Source: an uncultured Flavobacteriales bacterium
GTDB taxonomy: Bacteria > Bacteroidota > Bacteroidia > Flavobacteriales_D > Sanyastnellaceae
DNA length: 35,691 nucleotides
Direction: 5' to 3'
Assembly: GCA_913041065.1 (NCBI GenBank)
Contig: CAJWII010000004.1
Span: 1-35,691, forward strand
The number at the start of each line of letters is the position of its first letter. Position 1 is the first letter of the stretch. Both the position numbers and the translations under genes were made by a program. The notes under the pieces are model-generated. The model saw only the letters and a program-made list of their open reading frames with translations, was not told the origin of the DNA and did not search any database. Shown one piece after another: positions 16,101 through 23,704 of this stretch.

Positions 16101-16108
16101 TACTTTTG
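16101..16108 (+). promoter_or_regulatory. -7 promoter element of kynU
   Basis: TACTTTTG, a perfect TAnnTTTG match and the same octamer seen before secA and the msrC-like gene, ends 6 bases before the ATG at 16115. It supports that ATG over the one at 16097, and suggests kynU is transcribed from its own promoter with almost no leader. Confidence 0.6.
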
Positions 16109-16114
16109 GAAGCC

Positions 16115-17416
16115 ATGCAAGAGCTTCCAACCCGCAACGAGGCGCGAAGTCTCGACCAAGCCGATCCGCTCAGCGCGTTTCGGGCTCGGTTTCACATCCC
16201 CCAGCACCAAGGGGAGGACGCCATGTATTTCACAGGCAACAGCCTGGGTCTGCAGCCCAAACGCGCCACCGATGCGCTCCAAGTCGAGCTGGAAGATTGG
16301 GCCACCCACGGCGTGGAAGGCCATTTTCAAGGGCGCAACCCTTGGGTCAACTACCACGAGCGATTTGCCTCCGGACTGTGCCATCTGACAGGCGCCCACC
16401 CCCACGAGGTCGTGGCCATGAATGGCCTGACCGTCAACCTCCATCTTCTTCTGATCAGCTTCTACCGCCCCTCTGGTCGCCGGAGGAAATTGATGTGCGA
16501 GGCCAAGGCCTTCCCCAGCGACCGATACGCCTTGTGCAGCCAAATTCGCATGCACGGCGGCGACCCTGCGGAGGACCTCATCGAGGTCGCCCCAAGGGAA
16601 GGGGAGCACCTCATCCGCGAAGAAGACTGGCTGGCGGCGATCGCGCAAGCCGGCGCTGAACTCGCCACCGTGATGGTGGGCGGGGTGAACTACTACACTG
16701 GGCAATGGCACAACCTCGAAGCCATCACCAAGGCCGCGCAAACGGTGGGTGCGACCTGCGGGTTTGATTTGGCCCACGCCGTGGGCAACGTGCCGCTCCA
16801 GTTGCACGACTGGAACGTCGACTTCGCCTGCTGGTGCTCGTACAAATATGTCAACTCAGGCCCGGGCGCCGTGTCTGGCGTGTTCGTGCATGAACGGCAC
16901 GTCCGGGACAAAGAGGGCCAAGGCACCCTGATGCCTCGTTTGGAAGGTTGGTGGGGCCACGACGCGGCCAGCCGCTTCAACATGGACCCCGAGTTCATGC
17001 CCATGCCGACGGCCGAAGCATGGCAACTCAGCAACGCACCCGTGTTGAACATGGCGGTGCACAAGGTCGCTCTCGACCTGTTCGAAGAAGCCGGCATGGA
17101 CGCCCTTCGCAAACGTTCCTTGCGCCTGACAGCCTACCTCGAACGCGTCGTCCAAAGCGTCGCCAGACGCACCAGCACCAACCTTGAGATCTTGACTCCG
17201 AACGATCCCGAACGACGCGGATGCCAATTGAGCATCGTGGCGCACGGGCACGGACGATCTTTGTTTGACCACCTTATGGCACATGGCGTGGTGGTGGACT
17301 GGCGAGAGCCCGCGGTCATTCGCATGGCGCCAGTCCCTTTGTACAACAGCTTCGAGGACATCGCACGCTTCGGCAAGGTGCTTGAAGAAGGGCTCCTGGC
17401 GCACGACCAAGGCTGA
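16115..17416 (+). CDS. kynU: kynureninase
   Basis: A cytosolic PLP enzyme that cleaves kynurenine or 3-hydroxykynurenine to anthranilate or 3-hydroxyanthranilate plus alanine. The 433-residue length fits the bacterial family. N-terminal landmarks are DPLSAFRARFHIP and FTGNSLGLQP; GFDLAHAVGNVPL carries the cofactor-binding aspartate, and the PLP lysine is Lys244 in WCSYKYVNSGPG. Two starts were weighed: ATG 16097, which overlaps the previous stop as TGATG, and ATG 16115, which agrees better with the family N-terminus and follows TACTTTTG by 6 bases. I prefer 16115. In Bacteroidota the enzyme usually serves the tryptophan-to-NAD route; the next enzyme, 3-hydroxyanthranilate dioxygenase, is encoded at 329-862. 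The RCK gene starts 29 bases downstream. Confidence 0.97.
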   Translation: MQELPTRNEARSLDQADPLSAFRARFHIPQHQGEDAMYFTGNSLGLQPKRATDALQVELEDWATHGVEGHFQGRNPWVNYHERFASGLCHLTGAHPHEVVAMNGLTVNLHLLLISFYRPSGRRRKLMCEAKAFPSDRYALCSQIRMHGGDPAEDLIEVAPREGEHLIREEDWLAAIAQAGAELATVMVGGVNYYTGQWHNLEAITKAAQTVGATCGFDLAHAVGNVPLQLHDWNVDFACWCSYKYVNSGPGAVSGVFVHERHVRDKEGQGTLMPRLEGWWGHDAASRFNMDPEFMPMPTAEAWQLSNAPVLNMAVHKVALDLFEEAGMDALRKRSLRLTAYLERVVQSVARRTSTNLEILTPNDPERRGCQLSIVAHGHGRSLFDHLMAHGVVVDWREPAVIRMAPVPLYNSFEDIARFGKVLEEGLLAHDQG

Positions 17417-17433
17417 GGAAAGGGTTTTCTTTC

Positions 17434-17441
17434 GTCCTTTG
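17434..17441 (+). promoter_or_regulatory. weak -7-like element before the RCK-domain gene
   Basis: GTCCTTTG-CACC-ATG: the TTTG half of TAnnTTTG is intact and the spacing to the ATG is 4 bases as in other genes here, but the TA half is lost. The gene may instead be co-transcribed with kynU. Confidence 0.2.
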
Positions 17442-17445
17442 CACC

Positions 17446-18144
17446 ATGGCAAGATCACGCTACGCAGTGTTCGGCGCGGGCCGATACGGCACCCAAATTG
17501 CATTGTCGCTGGCCCAACGAGGGGCCGAAGTCTTCACCTTTGACGCAGACCCCGGACGGGCCGAATTGCTGAAAGAAGACGTGGCGTTGGCGGTCACCTT
17601 GGACACCACAGACAAGAAAGCACTCATGGCGCAGCACGTGGAAGACCTCGACGCCGCGGTGGTGGCCATTGGGGAGAATTTTGAAGCCACGGTGCTGACG
17701 ACCCTCAACCTATTGGACCTGGGGCTGCCTCGCGTCATCGTGCGGGCCAACGACGCCAACCAAGAACGCATCCTCTTAAGCCTTGGTGTCACCGACATTT
17801 TGCGGCCCGAAAGCGAGGTGGCTGAAGTCGTCAGCGAGCGACTCATCAACCCCAACATTCGTGGCTTTTTGACCCTTCCGGACGACTACGAAATCGCAGA
17901 AATCAAGGCCCCCGAAGCGTGTCACGGCCGTCGATTGGCAGAACTGGATTTGGCCAACCGCTACGAGTTGCGGCTCATCACCATCCGACGCGAGTTCAAG
18001 GAAACGGGGGACGACGGCGCCCCTTGCGTGCGGGAACACATCTTGGGCGTGCCCAAGCCCGACACCACCATTGAAGCCACGGACACCCTTGTCGTGTTTG
18101 GCTCCCTCGGGGCGGTTCAGCGGTTCTTGGACATCAACGGCTGA
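17446..18144 (+). CDS. TrkA/KtrA-type RCK-domain NAD-binding protein
   Basis: This 232-residue cytosolic protein has an N-terminal RCK (TrkA-N) Rossmann domain with VFGAGRYG (Gly10, Gly12, Gly15) and an acidic Asp33 at the end of strand 2, then a C-terminal TrkA-C domain from about residue 140 (LPDDYEIAEIKAPEACHGRRLAELDL is split across its first strand and helix). Single-RCK proteins of this size are the regulatory subunits of K+ uptake systems (KtrA), gating a TrkH/KtrB membrane subunit in response to nucleotides. No membrane partner lies next to it, so the partner must be encoded elsewhere. Its 3' end overlaps the end of the opposing lipoprotein gene by 11 bases. It follows kynU by 29 bases. 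Confidence 0.9.
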   Translation: MARSRYAVFGAGRYGTQIALSLAQRGAEVFTFDADPGRAELLKEDVALAVTLDTTDKKALMAQHVEDLDAAVVAIGENFEATVLTTLNLLDLGLPRVIVRANDANQERILLSLGVTDILRPESEVAEVVSERLINPNIRGFLTLPDDYEIAEIKAPEACHGRRLAELDLANRYELRLITIRREFKETGDDGAPCVREHILGVPKPDTTIEATDTLVVFGSLGAVQRFLDING

Positions 18145-19780
18145 CTTGGTCGCGAACGCAGGCCGCAGAATCCAGCCGCCACACCGTCTCCACTTCCCAG
18201 TTCGCCCGAATCGCCACTGGATCGAGGTGCAGTACCGGCTCGGGCGCCTCCCATCGGGCCACGTTCACTTGCTCCCAGACGCCATTTCCGTTGGGGTCGC
18301 CCCACCACGTCGCGTTCAGAGACCTAGGTTTCAGGCCTGCCCATGTGAGGATGGTGTCGGCATGAATGCGAACCAAATCGACCTGGTCTGGGCCAAGCGC
18401 CACTTCGAGCCATCCTGGACAAGCCACGTCTTCCAGCTTCAACCGCCACGTGGACAAGGCGTCTTGTGGGAGGGTGCTCCACACCAAGTCCACCGTGTCT
18501 TGGGGCCAGATGCCCGAAGCATCTTCTCGGAACAAAGCCCCTGGCCTGAATGAGACCTGAACAGACGCCCCCGGCCGCTTCACTTGGAGGCTGTTCAGCC
18601 GAACCTCAGACCATGTGAGGTCCCAGTCGGCATCCACTTCCACGCTGTCCACCCACAACGTCATTTGGGTTTCGTCCAAGCTGTCCAACGGGGCCGAAAA
18701 CTCGAAGACGGGCTCCTCGCCAGGCATGAGCCGCCCTTGGGGTTTGGCCAGCAAACGCAACGAATCCATGTCCACCAACCGAGGTCTGGGCACCGCCATG
18801 GTGTCCACGCGGCCTTGCCGTTGGCCCCAAACTGGCGCCCTGTGCCACACCAATTGAATGCCCGCACTGTCCAAGTCCGAGCGCCATCTTCGTGCGTGCA
18901 CCGTCCCATCGGAAGGGGCGAGCTCGGAAGGCTGCAACGTCTTTTCATCGGGGGTCAGCCATTCCAAAGAATCTGACTTCGACCAAGGCTCACTCAAGCG
19001 CCACGAGGCCCAGCCCCACTCGTCCCGCACAGCCTCAGACATGTAAGGGGTTGAAGGTGCTGGCGTGGCCCCAGACCAAAGCACCCACGATGTGGTGTCC
19101 GTCGACGAGGCCTGCCGCACCAAGAGTGCGACGTCTTCCCCAGGTTCCCAGGCATAATTGCGGTTCTCGTCGCGCAACGCCAGCACGTGGAACGATGCGC
19201 TGGGCAGAAACGACACGTCGAACCTCCCGTCTACCAGGGTGGTGGCCACGTACGACGGGGTGGCCCCCGCCAGCACACTGTCCACCGTCCAGGACCCAGG
19301 GAACAGCATGACCCTCATCCCTGACTGGGCGCCTCCTGTAAGGGCGTCCAGCACCCTGCCTCGAATGGAAAGGGTGTCCAACACCGGGCCTGTGGAGAAG
19401 GCATGCCGCAAGTTGGTGGCTGCATTTCCTTCGTTCACATCTGCGACCGCGTCGCCGAACTGAAACACGTACGTCGTTTGGGCACGCAACGCCTCGTCCC
19501 AACTCACCCACACTTCCCGGCCACGGACCTCCAACTCCACCGTACCACTCAAGGGAGGACTCACCAACAATTGAGATCTCCAGTTGGACGCCTTCACGTA
19601 CTCGTCAAACCCCAAGACCAAGCGCTGGTCGTCGACCTCAGTGGCCCCCAACGCGGGAAAGGCTGAAACGAGCTCCGGGGGCGTCTCGTCTTTGGGGCCG
19701 CCGGACGGCGAACCGACCTGGGCACAAGAGGCCAACACGATGCATGCCAACATATCTCCCCATGTTCGCGTCCGCTTCAT
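18134..19780 (-). CDS. Ig-like (SbsA-type) lipoprotein
   Basis: A 548-residue predicted lipoprotein. The ATG at 19780 gives MKRTRTWGDMLACIVLASC with a lipobox (LASC, Cys19) followed by the phrase AQVGSPSGGPKDETPPELV, which is typical of Bacteroidota proteins with an N-terminal Big_5/SbsA Ig-like domain (residues about 30-125, LVLGFDEYVK ... TTYVFQFGDAVADVNEGN). A carboxypeptidase-regulatory-like beta domain follows (SIRGRVLDALTGGAQSGMRVMLF). The rest is beta-rich without recognised motifs. It is likely anchored in the outer membrane; function is unknown. A TTG-initiated frame from 19801 is rejected since it would weaken the signal peptide. The start overlaps the stop of the msrC-like gene by 4 bases (ATGA), so it is the last gene of a comF-msrC-lipoprotein operon. 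Confidence 0.85.
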   Translation of the reverse strand: MKRTRTWGDMLACIVLASCAQVGSPSGGPKDETPPELVSAFPALGATEVDDQRLVLGFDEYVKASNWRSQLLVSPPLSGTVELEVRGREVWVSWDEALRAQTTYVFQFGDAVADVNEGNAATNLRHAFSTGPVLDTLSIRGRVLDALTGGAQSGMRVMLFPGSWTVDSVLAGATPSYVATTLVDGRFDVSFLPSASFHVLALRDENRNYAWEPGEDVALLVRQASSTDTTSWVLWSGATPAPSTPYMSEAVRDEWGWASWRLSEPWSKSDSLEWLTPDEKTLQPSELAPSDGTVHARRWRSDLDSAGIQLVWHRAPVWGQRQGRVDTMAVPRPRLVDMDSLRLLAKPQGRLMPGEEPVFEFSAPLDSLDETQMTLWVDSVEVDADWDLTWSEVRLNSLQVKRPGASVQVSFRPGALFREDASGIWPQDTVDLVWSTLPQDALSTWRLKLEDVACPGWLEVALGPDQVDLVRIHADTILTWAGLKPRSLNATWWGDPNGNGVWEQVNVARWEAPEPVLHLDPVAIRANWEVETVWRLDSAACVRDQVSR

Positions 19781-20286
19781 GACCAAGACCACGTTGGCCA
19801 AGCGCGTTCCACCATAGCCCTTAACGCCTCCAAGCCTTCCACCTCTTCCTGAGAAAAATCGTCGGCCACAGCGCTGTCGATGTCAAACACCGCCACCACC
19901 ACGCCGTTGGACGCGCAGATGGGCAGCACCACTTCACTCAAGCTCGCGCTGCTGCACGCCACGTGGCCAGGAAAGGCATGCACGTCGGGCACCACCTGAG
20001 TGGTGTTGGTTTCCCAGGCTGCCGCGCACACCCCTTTCCCACGGTGCAGGCGGGTGCAGGCCACGGGGCCTTGGAACGGGCCCAGAACCAAATTGTCCGC
20101 GCTTTGGTCGACGAGGTAAAACCCCACCCAATGCCACCCTGTGGCGGACCACAAGGCCGCAGCCACGTTGGCCAAATTGGCAATGCCTGACGGTTCGCCC
20201 GTCAACAGCCCCTCAAGGGCAGGCAACAACTGGTGCAACCGGGCTGCACGGGGCAGGGAAGGGTCGATGGGGAGATCTTGCGCCAC
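19777..20286 (-). CDS. msrC: free methionine-(R)-sulfoxide reductase, GAF-domain type
   Basis: A 169-residue single-GAF-domain enzyme that reduces free methionine-R-sulfoxide using thiols. The catalytic and resolving cysteines are Cys77, Cys87 and Cys111 (VACTRLHRGKGVC and HVACSSASLSEVVLP); their mutual spacing is the same as in the E. coli enzyme (84, 94, 118). The substrate-contact segment GWHWVGFYLV and the C-terminal VFDIDSAVADDFSQEE are also diagnostic. The start is GTG at 20286 because there is no in-frame ATG, and TACTTTTG ends 4 bases before it. It overlaps the lipoprotein start by 4 bases and begins 21 bases after the comF stop. Role: repair of oxidised methionine. Confidence 0.94.
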   Translation of the reverse strand: MAQDLPIDPSLPRAARLHQLLPALEGLLTGEPSGIANLANVAAALWSATGWHWVGFYLVDQSADNLVLGPFQGPVACTRLHRGKGVCAAAWETNTTQVVPDVHAFPGHVACSSASLSEVVLPICASNGVVVAVFDIDSAVADDFSQEEVEGLEALRAMVERAWPTWSWS

Positions 20287-20290
20287 GCCT

Positions 20291-20322
20291 CAAAAGTACG
20301 ACCTGCGTCAAGCCATGGCCAA
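20291..20322 (-). promoter_or_regulatory. promoter of the msrC-like gene, predicted leaderless
   Basis: On the minus strand TTG (20322-20320), a 21-base spacer, then TACTTTTG (20298-20291), AGGC and the GTG start. Both elements fit the Bacteroidota promoter (-33 TTG, -7 TAnnTTTG). The distance predicts a transcript beginning at or within a base or two of the start codon. It lies inside the 3' end of comF. Confidence 0.6.
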
Positions 20323-20952
20323 CCACACGCCACCGATGCATGTGTGGCCTTCAGCCTCCAAAGCCTGAGCGCAGGTTCGGTACGTCGCACCCGTGGTCAA
20401 CACATCGTCGACCACCACCACCCTCCTCGCATTCGGGGTGGGCATGCCCACGTAGCACGCCTCCAACACACGCATGCGCTCCACCCGCGAGGACCCCGTC
20501 AGCGAGCGTCGGTGGGCTGCCCTGACCAACAAGGAAGGCTCCACCGCAAGCCCCCAGTTGCAGGCCAAGCCACACGCCAGCGATTCCGACGGATTGAACC
20601 CTCGTCGAAGTCGCCGGCGCCAATGGGAGGGCACAGGCACAAGCACCGTGTCTGGAGGTGGAGATGGCCAAGCTGCGGACATCCAGCGCCCAAGCCGCTG
20701 TGCAGGATCGATCAGGCCGCCGTATTTCATCCGGTGCAAGACTTGGGACGTTCCCCGCTCGGCACACAAGCGAAAACCAAGCGCCCACGGCAGCGCCCCG
20801 GCGCGCATTTGTCCCAACGCCTGGCTGCCTGCGCCTGGCGGCAAAACTGGCCAAGCCAAACGGCACCCTGGGCACGTCCCCGCCACTTCGTTCGCCAGCA
20901 ACATGGTCCCGCACTCCCAACACCGACCCAAGCCCAACCACGCCCGCAACAT
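20308..20952 (-). CDS. comF: ComF family phosphoribosyltransferase-like protein
   Basis: A 214-residue protein of the ComF/GntX family, associated with DNA uptake for natural transformation in some bacteria but of uncertain biochemical role. It has the N-terminal zinc ribbon (CWECG ... CPGC) and a C-terminal type I PRTase domain with the PRPP loop VVVVDDVLTTGAT at residues about 176-190. The central RMKYGGLIDPAQRLGRWM and PVPSHWRRRLRRGFNPSE segments are the most conserved parts of the family. The ATG at 20952 (MLRAWLGLGRCWECG) matches the family N-terminus; the GTG at 21003 would add 17 residues with no counterpart. It is divergent from the DUF72 gene and first in an operon with the msrC-like and lipoprotein genes. 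Confidence 0.92.
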   Translation of the reverse strand: MLRAWLGLGRCWECGTMLLANEVAGTCPGCRLAWPVLPPGAGSQALGQMRAGALPWALGFRLCAERGTSQVLHRMKYGGLIDPAQRLGRWMSAAWPSPPPDTVLVPVPSHWRRRLRRGFNPSESLACGLACNWGLAVEPSLLVRAAHRRSLTGSSRVERMRVLEACYVGMPTPNARRVVVVDDVLTTGATYRTCAQALEAEGHTCIGGVWLAMA

Positions 20953-21034
20953 GAACCCAAGTTGCTCGCGTGGCGCGAAGGTTGCCGCGGTGATTTCACG
21001 CACGTGGGTGCCTGACTTGCCTGCGTGACGAACG

Positions 21035-21042
21035 TACCTTCA
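21035..21042 (+). promoter_or_regulatory. weak -7-like element before the DUF72 gene
   Basis: TACCTTCA-AGGT-GTG: the TAnnTT half is intact and the spacing to the GTG start is 4 bases, as in the perfect cases, but the last two bases differ. The AAGGTG could act as a weak ribosome-binding site instead, though it is too close to the start. Confidence 0.2.
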
Positions 21043-21046
21043 AGGT

Positions 21047-21973
21047 GTGAAATTTGGGAAACTCGACGACGCCCCGGAAAGCATGGACTGGACACTTCCT
21101 GCAGGTGCCCCGGGCTTCAGCATGGCCGATGTGAGGTCATCCACCAAGCGCTCCTCTGCAGAAGTGCGGGTGGGCGGAACCATGTGGACCATCCGACCCT
21201 GGCGCGGAACCGTGTACCCTGCGAAAGACCCGCAACGGACCTGGCCTGCACACTACGGGCGACAGTTTGACACCCTGGAATTCAACGCCACACACTACCG
21301 CATCCACCCCGCGGCTCGCATGGCGGCATGGGCGAGCGAGATGCCCGAGAGGTTCAGGTTTTGTCCCAAGTTTCCTCAAATCATCACCCACTTCCGGCGC
21401 TTCAACGGATGCGAAGGCCACACCGACGATTTCATTGAAGGGTTGTTGGCCCTGGGGGACAACCTTGGGCCCGCCTTCATCCAATTGCCGCCCAATTTTG
21501 CGCCCCATCACGCGGAGGCCATGAAAACGTACCTGGCCAAATGGCCGCGTGAACTGAAGGTGGCCGTAGAGTTCCGGCATCCAGGGTGGTTTGAAGGTTG
21601 CCCTGAGGCCGAGGCGGTTTGGGGGCTCATGAAAGATTTGGGCATGGGGGCCGTCATCAGCGACACCGCGGGCCGTCGCGACGCCTTGCACATGCGTGTC
21701 ACGGCGCCGTTTGTGTTGGTCCGGTTCGGGGGGTACGAAGGCCACGCCTCGGACGAGGCACGCCTGGACGCGTGGGCGCAGCGCATTGCTTCCTGGCAAG
21801 ACGAGGGGTTGGAAGAATTTCACCTCCTGGTCCACCAGCCGGACAGCGTGCACACCCCTGAAACGAGTCGGCAATTCGCCCGCTTGGTGCATGCGCGCGC
21901 AGGGTTGAAGGTGCTAGCTCCAGCCGACGTGGGCGGCGGCTCTGGCGGCGCCAACCTGTTCAGTGGGTTTTGA
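21047..21973 (+). CDS. DUF72 domain protein (TIM-barrel)
   Basis: A 308-residue cytosolic protein of the DUF72 (YecE-like) family, whose biochemical role is not established. Diagnostic segments are WTIRPWRGTVYPAK, FDTLEFNATHYRIHP, FRFCPKFPQIITH, and VAVEFRHPGWF, followed by GAVISDTAGR and FVLVRFGGYEGH. The length is normal for the family. The start is GTG at 21047 (KFGKLDD); no earlier in-frame ATG exists. It lies 94 bases from the divergent comF gene and its stop is 10 bases from the stop of the convergent symporter gene, so it appears to stand alone. Confidence 0.93.
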   Translation: MKFGKLDDAPESMDWTLPAGAPGFSMADVRSSTKRSSAEVRVGGTMWTIRPWRGTVYPAKDPQRTWPAHYGRQFDTLEFNATHYRIHPAARMAAWASEMPERFRFCPKFPQIITHFRRFNGCEGHTDDFIEGLLALGDNLGPAFIQLPPNFAPHHAEAMKTYLAKWPRELKVAVEFRHPGWFEGCPEAEAVWGLMKDLGMGAVISDTAGRRDALHMRVTAPFVLVRFGGYEGHASDEARLDAWAQRIASWQDEGLEEFHLLVHQPDSVHTPETSRQFARLVHARAGLKVLAPADVGGGSGGANLFSGF

Positions 21974-21983
21974 CCCCACGATT

Positions 21984-23636
21984 TCAGCTCCAGAACATGG
22001 CGTAGAGCGCCACCAAGACGAGCAAAACAGCAAAGGCCCCAACGTTGTACAATCCCTCGGTGCGGAAAGTGTCGCGCGACAACTCAATCGCTTTGGCGTC
22101 GTGGGTGCCGCGGCCGCCGCGTGCACTCATCAAGGCGATGATGCCCATGGTGATCAAGGACGTCAAGCCCATTTGGTCCAAGAAGGGCAGGTCCAAAAAC
22201 AAAAGGCTCTCTGACCATCCCTTGGGGGCCACCTTGAAATACATGGCCACTGGAATGCTCAGAAGTGCACCCCAAATGGCCCCTCGGTTTGTGGCTTTTT
22301 TCCAAAAAAGGCCCATCAGAAAAACCGCCAAGATGCCCGGGCTCACGACCCCGGTGTATTCTTGGATGAACTGAAAGGCCTGGTCGATGCCCCCGAGGAG
22401 CGGCGCCATGCATGCCGCCAACGCCAGCGCGGCCGCCGCCGACAGCCGCCCCACATTCACGGTGGTCCGGTCGTCCGCATCTGGACGGATGTGCTGCCTG
22501 TAGATGTCCATGGTGAAAATGGTGGACGTGGAGTTCAACATGGACGCCAACGACGACACGATGGCGGCCGTCAATGCCGCAAATGCCAAACCTTTGAGGC
22601 CTGTTGGCAGGAATTGGAGCAGCCAAGGATACGCCTTGTCCGCCTCGGAGAGGGAGGGCATGTTCTGGGTGGCGTCTTCGCCCAGCGCCGACATCACGGC
22701 AGGATCGTTCACCATCACAAACGCGGCGATGCCCGGAAGCACCACCACCAGCGGCAAGATCAGCTTGAGGCCTGCAGCAAAGAGGATGCCGCGTTGGGCC
22801 TCTTTCAGCGATTTGGCGGCGAGCGTGCGCTGAATGATGTATTGGTTGAAGCCCCAGTAATACAGGTTGGCCACCCACATGCCCCCAACCAGCACCCCAA
22901 TGCCTGGGAGGTTGTTGTATTGGGGATGACCGCGTTCGAGGATCATTACAAAGCGCTCCGGTGCAGCGTCCATCAAGGCCTGCATGCCCGCCCACATGCC
23001 GGCTCCGCCTGACACGGTGTCCAGCGCCAAATACGTCGTGACCAAACCTCCCATCACGAGGAAGACCACCTGGATGACGTCGGTCCAGGACACCGCGCTC
23101 AACCCACCGTACAGGCTGTAGGCCGCCGCAAACAAGGCGAGCCCCAAGACCCCGAAGACCATGGGGACACCCATGATGGTCTCCAAAGCCAACGACCCCA
23201 AATACAAGACTGAGGCGAGGTTAACAAACACGTACAAACCGATCCAAAAGACGGCCAGGATGGTTTTGAGCTGCGGGCTGTACCTCTTCTCCACAAATTC
23301 TGGAATCGTGTACAAGCCCTTCTCGATGAAAATGGGCAGCAAGAATTTTCCCACGACAAGCAGCGTCAGCGCCGCCATCCACTCGTAAGACGCGATGGCC
23401 AACCCCAACGTGAAACCACTTCCAGACATACCGATGAATTGCTCGGCGCTGATGTTGGCCGCAATCAAACTGGCGCCAATGGCCCACCATGGCAAGCTCT
23501 TGCTCGCCAAGAAGTAGTCTTCGGCGCTTTTTTCTTGGCCGTCTTTGGACCTGGACACCCAAAGGCCCACACCCAAAATCAGCAAGGCGTAGGCGGCGAA
23601 AATGAGGCTGTCGAGCGTCGAGAAAGTCGTGTTCAT
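21984..23636 (-). CDS. sodium:solute symporter (SSS/SLC5 family), sugar-type
   Basis: A 550-residue inner-membrane symporter with about 14 hydrophobic segments, of the sodium:solute symporter family. The N-terminal half carries DYFLASKSLPWWAIGASL and NISAEQFIGMSGSGF, then LYTIPEFVEKRYSPQLKT, a signature close to the vSGLT/SGLT sugar symporters; the Ser-Thr-rich VSSLASMLNSTSTIFTMDIY segment of helix 8 carries the Na2-site residues. A sugar, inositol or similar polar solute is the likely cargo, but this is inference from family. No sugar catabolic genes flank it. The start ATG at 23636 is 68 bases from the divergent upp start. Its stop is 10 bases from that of the convergent DUF72 gene. Confidence 0.92.
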   Translation of the reverse strand: MNTTFSTLDSLIFAAYALLILGVGLWVSRSKDGQEKSAEDYFLASKSLPWWAIGASLIAANISAEQFIGMSGSGFTLGLAIASYEWMAALTLLVVGKFLLPIFIEKGLYTIPEFVEKRYSPQLKTILAVFWIGLYVFVNLASVLYLGSLALETIMGVPMVFGVLGLALFAAAYSLYGGLSAVSWTDVIQVVFLVMGGLVTTYLALDTVSGGAGMWAGMQALMDAAPERFVMILERGHPQYNNLPGIGVLVGGMWVANLYYWGFNQYIIQRTLAAKSLKEAQRGILFAAGLKLILPLVVVLPGIAAFVMVNDPAVMSALGEDATQNMPSLSEADKAYPWLLQFLPTGLKGLAFAALTAAIVSSLASMLNSTSTIFTMDIYRQHIRPDADDRTTVNVGRLSAAAALALAACMAPLLGGIDQAFQFIQEYTGVVSPGILAVFLMGLFWKKATNRGAIWGALLSIPVAMYFKVAPKGWSESLLFLDLPFLDQMGLTSLITMGIIALMSARGGRGTHDAKAIELSRDTFRTEGLYNVGAFAVLLVLVALYAMFWS

Positions 23637-23692
23637 GAGAAAGTGAGGTGGTGTTCGTCCGTCAAGCTAAGCCACACGAGAACACCTTGATG

Positions 23693-23699
23693 TACTTTG
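23693..23699 (+). promoter_or_regulatory. possible -7 element of upp
   Basis: TACTTTG, one base shorter than TAnnTTTG, ends 5 bases before the ATG at 23705. If used, the transcript would be close to leaderless and the upstream in-frame starts at 23648 and 23690 could not be used. Confidence 0.3.
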
Positions 23700-23704
23700 G
23701 GCGC

